64,000 nt of DNA, from positions 35,107 through 99,106 of the forward strand of contig JAQGNY010000014.1 in NCBI GenBank assembly GCA_028293825.1. Reading direction: 5' to 3'. Under the pieces are notes generated by a model that saw only the letters and a list, made by a program, of their open reading frames with translations, did no database searches and was not told the origin of the DNA. Shown here one piece after another: positions 60,906 to 64,000 of this stretch. Made by a program: the position numbers and the translations under genes. The DNA comes from Verrucomicrobiaceae bacterium. GTDB taxonomy: Bacteria; Pseudomonadota; Gammaproteobacteria; Pseudomonadales; CAMLJR01. Position 1 is the first letter of the stretch; every line of letters begins with the position of its first letter.

Positions 60906-61454
60906 ATGAAAAAAATATGGGCGTTAATCGCTTTTTCTTTTGCATTGATCGCATTGCCGGCGCACGCGGATGAATATGAAGACACCGCGCAAAAATTTCG
61001 CGAAGCACCCTCTACGCAACCTTTCTTCCAGAATGCTTATGCCTACGCCATTTTTCCTACGGTCGGCAAAGGCGGCATTGGTGTCGGCGGTGCCTATGGC
61101 GAAGGTCGCGTTTATCAAGGCGGCAGTTTTATCGGCGATGTCTCGTTGGTGCAGCTCTCCATCGGCTTTCAACTCGGCGGTCAAACGTTCAGCGAATTGA
61201 TTTTTTTTGAAAACAAAGAAGCGCTCGATTGGTTCACGCATGACAGCTTTTCATTCGATGCGCGTGCATCGGCCGTCGCAATTGCCGTCGGTGCCGGTGC
61301 TCAAGCAGGCTCGTCGGGTGCATCCGCCAATGCCGCCAAATTTCAATCTCCCGCCGCTTATTTAAATCACGTCGCCGTGTTCTCGATGCAAAAAGGCGGC
61401 CTGATGTACGAAGCAGCGTTGGGCGGACAAAAATTCACTTTCCACGCCCGATAA
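60906..61454 (+). CDS. SYLF (Ysc84)-domain lipid-binding protein
   Basis: A 182-residue secreted protein. A Sec signal peptide (MKKIWALIAFSFALIALPAHA-DEYED) is followed by the SYLF domain with FPTVGKGGIGVGGAYGEGRVYQGG and SLVQLSIGFQLGGQTFSELIFFENKEALDWF. The family binds membranes or lipids. TAGGAG lies 9 bp before the ATG. Just upstream (60737-60905) no further gene is seen. It is a single-gene unit closed by a hairpin. Confidence 0.88.
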   Translation: MKKIWALIAFSFALIALPAHADEYEDTAQKFREAPSTQPFFQNAYAYAIFPTVGKGGIGVGGAYGEGRVYQGGSFIGDVSLVQLSIGFQLGGQTFSELIFFENKEALDWFTHDSFSFDARASAVAIAVGAGAQAGSSGASANAAKFQSPAAYLNHVAVFSMQKGGLMYEAALGGQKFTFHAR

Positions 61455-61462
61455 CTTCCTTC

Positions 61463-61480
61463 GAGCCCCATTAGGGGCTC
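61463..61480 (+). terminator. Hairpin after the SYLF gene
   Basis: GAGCCCC / GGGGCTC 7-bp stem with a 4-nt loop, 9 bp after the stop. An A-run follows and not a T-run, so termination on this strand may need Rho. Confidence 0.6.
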
Positions 61481-61603
61481 AAAAATGTCGAAATTTATTA
61501 CGCTTTTGGGATTTCCTATCCTGGGCTTTTGCCAACCAATTCATAGATAAGAAAAAAGTACTAGAGGCCCTTTGTTTGCATGTTATTTTGCAGGCAACAA
61601 CCA

Positions 61604-61636
61604 CGATCCCTCGTGAGATCTCAAGAGCAGGGATCG
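61604..61636 (+). other. Hairpin in the leader of the PEP-CTERM gene
   Basis: CGATCCCT / AGGGATCG 8-bp stem with a 17-nt loop, 57 bp before the PEP-CTERM gene. There is no T-tract; a regulatory leader element is possible. It does not match a riboswitch that I recognise. Confidence 0.4.
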
Positions 61637-61692
61637 CGACTGGATGCTAAAGCAAAAACACCTTCACCTCTGACGAACACAAAGGATTGAAC

Positions 61693-62301
61693 ATGCGCTT
61701 ATCCGCACTGCTCCTCACCGTCTTTTTTTCCACTGTCGCAAACTCTTATCCAGTTAACTATGCATTTACCGGAGAGGTAACGGCTTTTAATTTAAATCCG
61801 ACTTTTGGCTTCTCTCCGACAGCCATCGATCCCAAGGCTCCTTTGTTTGGGGAAGACGGCACCAAGATTTATAACGGTGACCCAGCCGCCTTCGGCCAAT
61901 TCACTATAGATATCGAAAATTTGCCAGCACCATATACGTGTGGCAATCGAAAGCTCGGCTACTCAATGTCAACCGAAGGGGCAAGTTACAATTTAAAAAG
62001 CGGGATCGGCTGTGTTGATTCTGTTGTAGCCAATAAGGATACGATTGCCTGGCACGTCGAAGGACCAAGGCTGACTAATTCAGGTGGCCTTGAATCCTCC
62101 ATTCAGGACTTTGCTTTTAATTTCTCAAATGGTAATTTCATCGGCGGAACATTCAACCTCAATTATATGTTTGAAAATGGTTATTACGGCGGTATCAGCG
62201 GTGTAATTAATAACCTTTCTGCCGTGCCAGAGCCCGCATCAATAAGTCTGTTATTTATCGGTATGATTGGCATCGCGTTAACACGGAAACGCATGCTGTA
62301 A
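61693..62301 (+). CDS. PEP-CTERM sorting domain protein
   Basis: A 202-residue exported protein. The N-terminal signal peptide (MRLSALLLTVFFSTVANS-YPV) and the C-terminal sorting tripartite tail VPEPASISLLFIGMIGIALTRKRML (Pro-Glu-Pro, hydrophobic helix, basic end) mark it for exosortase processing and extracellular polysaccharide attachment. The middle is Gly/Asn/Phe-rich with two Cys. AAAGGA lies 7 bp before the ATG at 61693. It is AT-richer than its neighbours. No exosortase gene (epsH/xrt) is in the window. Confidence 0.9.
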   Translation: MRLSALLLTVFFSTVANSYPVNYAFTGEVTAFNLNPTFGFSPTAIDPKAPLFGEDGTKIYNGDPAAFGQFTIDIENLPAPYTCGNRKLGYSMSTEGASYNLKSGIGCVDSVVANKDTIAWHVEGPRLTNSGGLESSIQDFAFNFSNGNFIGGTFNLNYMFENGYYGGISGVINNLSAVPEPASISLLFIGMIGIALTRKRML

Positions 62302-62363
62302 ATCGTTAAATGCAAAGCCCCTTAACCACGCAGATATCAATCATCGAGTAATGTGTATTCTCT

Positions 62364-62391
62364 AAGGCTGCGTGTCTTCGCAGCCTTCTTT
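62364..62391 (+). terminator. Terminator between the PEP-CTERM gene and gcvP
   Basis: AAGGCTGCG / CGCAGCCTT 9-bp perfect stem with a 6-nt loop, followed by CTTT. It ends the PEP-CTERM unit. Nothing resembling a glycine riboswitch lies between it and gcvP. Confidence 0.75.
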
Positions 62392-62486
62392 CGCTGGTCT
62401 GACCACATCGAAGCGAGCCAAAGGCAATTCTGTATCCGGTGTGTTCTAATAAGCGGCTCCTTTACTTGCCGCCACCCGGGATATCC

Positions 62487-64000
62487 ATGACCAACGGCCT
62501 GCTTTCGACCCTGCAAACCCAAGACTCTTTCGCCCGCCGCCATATCGGCCCGAACGTCGCGCAAATCGCAGAAATGCTCGCCGCTATCGGCGCGCAATCG
62601 CTGCAACAATTGATGGAAAGCACGGTGCCGAGCTCGATTCTGCGCCGCGACACGATGGCCCTGCCAGCGGCGCTCAGCGAGCAGGACGCGCTGGATAAAT
62701 TGCACACGATTGCCGCACAGAACAAAGTGCTGCGCTCGCACATCGGAATGGGTTATTACGACACATTTACGCCGCCAGTAATTCTGCGCAATGTGCTGGA
62801 AAATCCCGGCTGGTACACTGCCTATACGCCCTATCAGCCGGAAATTTCGCAGGGCCGACTCGAGGGTTTATTAAATTATCAGCAACTGGTGATGGACCTC
62901 ACTGGCATGGAGTTGGCCAACGCATCGCTGCTCGATGAAGGCACCGCCGCCGCTGAAGCAATGACGCTGTGTCAGCGCATGAATAAAAAAGCACGCAACG
63001 AAAACTTCTTTATTGCCGATGATTGTCATCCACAAACCATCGCCGTCGTGCGCACGCGCGCGCATCACCTCGGCTTCAATATTGTTATTGGCAATCCCGC
63101 GACCGATTTGATCGGCGGTGATTTTTTTGGCGCGCTGCTGCAATATCCGAATACATACGGCGCTGTTATCGATCCCCGCGAATTAATCGAAAAGTCGCAT
63201 CAACAAAACACGCTGGTGGTCGTGGCCGCTGATTTACTCAGTTTGTTATTGCTGACGCCACCGGGCGAAATGGGCGCCGATGTTGTGATCGGCAACAGCC
63301 AGCGCTTCGGCGTGCCGCTCGGTTACGGCGGGCCGCACGCGGCATTTTTCGCCACGCGCGACGAATACAAACGCTCGGCGCCGGGCCGCATCATCGGCGT
63401 GTCGATCGATCGTCACGGCAATCAAGCATTACGCATGGCGATGCAAACGCGCGAGCAACATATTCGCCGCGAAAAAGCCACCAGCAATATTTGTACGGCG
63501 CAGGCGCTGTTGTCGATTTGCGCAGCGTTTTACGCGGTTTATCACGGCCCGGATGGTTTGCGTCGCATTGCGCAACGCGTACATCGGCTGACGCAAATAT
63601 TCGCCGAAGGTCTGCAACAACTTGGCATTAAATGCGACCACGAATTTTATTTCGATACGCTAACGCTGACTGTCGGCGCGCAACAAAACGCGATCATTGC
63701 GCGCGCGGAAACCGCACAAATTAATTTGCGGAAAATCGGTGCGGATAAAATCGGTATCAGCTTCGACGAAACCACAACGCCCGATCATGTCGCACAGCTA
63801 TGGCAAATCATCGCTAATAAAAATATCGATTTTTCCGTCACCGATCTCGATGTAAAACTCGGCAATAGCGTCGGCTTCGAAAAATCCGTCGCGCGCACCA
63901 GCAGTTATTTATCGCACCCGGTATTCAACAGCTATCATTCCGAAACCGAAATGCTGCGCTACATGAAGCGCTTGGAAAATAAAGACATCGCGCTGAACCA
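62487..64000 (+). CDS. gcvP: Glycine dehydrogenase (decarboxylating), N-terminal part (cut by window edge)
   Basis: The first 504 codons of the PLP-dependent P-protein of the glycine cleavage system. It starts MTNGLLSTLQTQDSFARRHIGP, the common GcvP beginning. Further marks are SHIGMGYYDTFTPPVILRNVLENPGWYTAYTPYQPEISQGRLEGLLNYQ, LDEGTAAAEAM, QRFGVPLGYGGPHAAFFA and PGRIIGVSIDRHGN. The second half with the PLP lysine is beyond the edge. gcvT and gcvH are not directly upstream; they may lie elsewhere. Confidence 0.96.
   Translation, partial: MTNGLLSTLQTQDSFARRHIGPNVAQIAEMLAAIGAQSLQQLMESTVPSSILRRDTMALPAALSEQDALDKLHTIAAQNKVLRSHIGMGYYDTFTPPVILRNVLENPGWYTAYTPYQPEISQGRLEGLLNYQQLVMDLTGMELANASLLDEGTAAAEAMTLCQRMNKKARNENFFIADDCHPQTIAVVRTRAHHLGFNIVIGNPATDLIGGDFFGALLQYPNTYGAVIDPRELIEKSHQQNTLVVVAADLLSLLLLTPPGEMGADVVIGNSQRFGVPLGYGGPHAAFFATRDEYKRSAPGRIIGVSIDRHGNQALRMAMQTREQHIRREKATSNICTAQALLSICAAFYAVYHGPDGLRRIAQRVHRLTQIFAEGLQQLGIKCDHEFYFDTLTLTVGAQQNAIIARAETAQINLRKIGADKIGISFDETTTPDHVAQLWQIIANKNIDFSVTDLDVKLGNSVGFEKSVARTSSYLSHPVFNSYHSETEMLRYMKRLENKDIALN

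Noticed and set aside
62302..62486. Glycine riboswitch upstream of gcvP
   Set aside because: The conserved glycine-aptamer core segments are absent; only a terminator hairpin is seen.
1..64000. CRISPR array, insertion sequence, prophage or known defence system
   Set aside because: No spaced direct repeats, transposase, integrase, phage structural or defence-type proteins were recognised in any part of the window.

Overview
The window is chromosomal DNA from a motile gammaproteobacterium with Pseudomonas-type control of a polar flagellum. The evidence is the FleQ/FleS/FleR regulators with sigma-54 and FliA promoters, the order flgBCDE-flgFGHIJKL, CheV/CheR beside flgA-flgM-flgN, and the block alaS-lysC-csrA-tRNA-Ser. 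The genus cannot be named from sequence alone. An Anr/FNR regulator, acetate-type fermentation genes, a PEP-CTERM protein and a TetR-linked catabolic block suggest a metabolically flexible environmental bacterium.

Layout. 0-1.2 kb: start of uvrB (minus strand, cut by the window edge) and tRNA-Asn. 1.4-2.05 kb: an AT-richer orphan membrane/coiled-coil gene. 2.3-7.8 kb: molybdopterin oxidoreductase, acetate kinase and a phosphate acyltransferase, divergent from an FNR-type regulator. 7.8-9.2 kb: a membrane protein of unknown function. 9.4-32.8 kb: flagellar locus (fleR, fleS, fleQ, a REC-PAS-GGDEF-EAL protein, fliS; fliC-flaG-fliD-fliT-like on the opposite strand; flgL to flgB). 32.9-39.05 kb: about 6 kb of unrelated DNA that separates flgB from cheR. 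39.1-42.9 kb: cheR and cheV, divergent from flgA-flgM-flgN. 43-44.1 kb: gpt, tRNA-Arg, an orphan small protein. 44.3-53.5 kb: thiolase, two TetR regulators, LLM oxidoreductase, phosphotransferase-like protein, SDR, tyrosine phosphatase, acyl-CoA dehydrogenase-like flavoprotein and a SnoaL-like protein. 53.9-58.7 kb: tRNA-Ser, csrA, lysC, alaS and a Trm112-like gene. 58.7-64 kb: M23 peptidase, greB, NUDIX, SYLF protein, PEP-CTERM protein and the start of gcvP (cut by the window edge).

Flagellar regulation can be read from the DNA. Sigma-54 promoters precede fleS, fliD, flgF, flgB and flgA. FliA (sigma-28) promoters with an exact 15-bp spacer precede fliC (two in tandem), cheV and flgM. This is the four-tier FleQ > FleSR > FliA/FlgM hierarchy known from Pseudomonas. 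The fliC-flaG-fliD-fliT block is inverted relative to the rest, and a 15-bp inverted repeat (13/15) sits at its two ends.

The most unusual part is inside the 32.9-39 kb insertion. A decayed array of 21-bp tandem repeats (about 34262-34702) reads as heptapeptide units in one frame. Beside it are a GNAT gene, an integron-type attC site (35365-35424) and a RibD-like deaminase, with cassette geometry and no integrase in the window. No CRISPR array, insertion sequence, prophage or recognisable defence system was seen.
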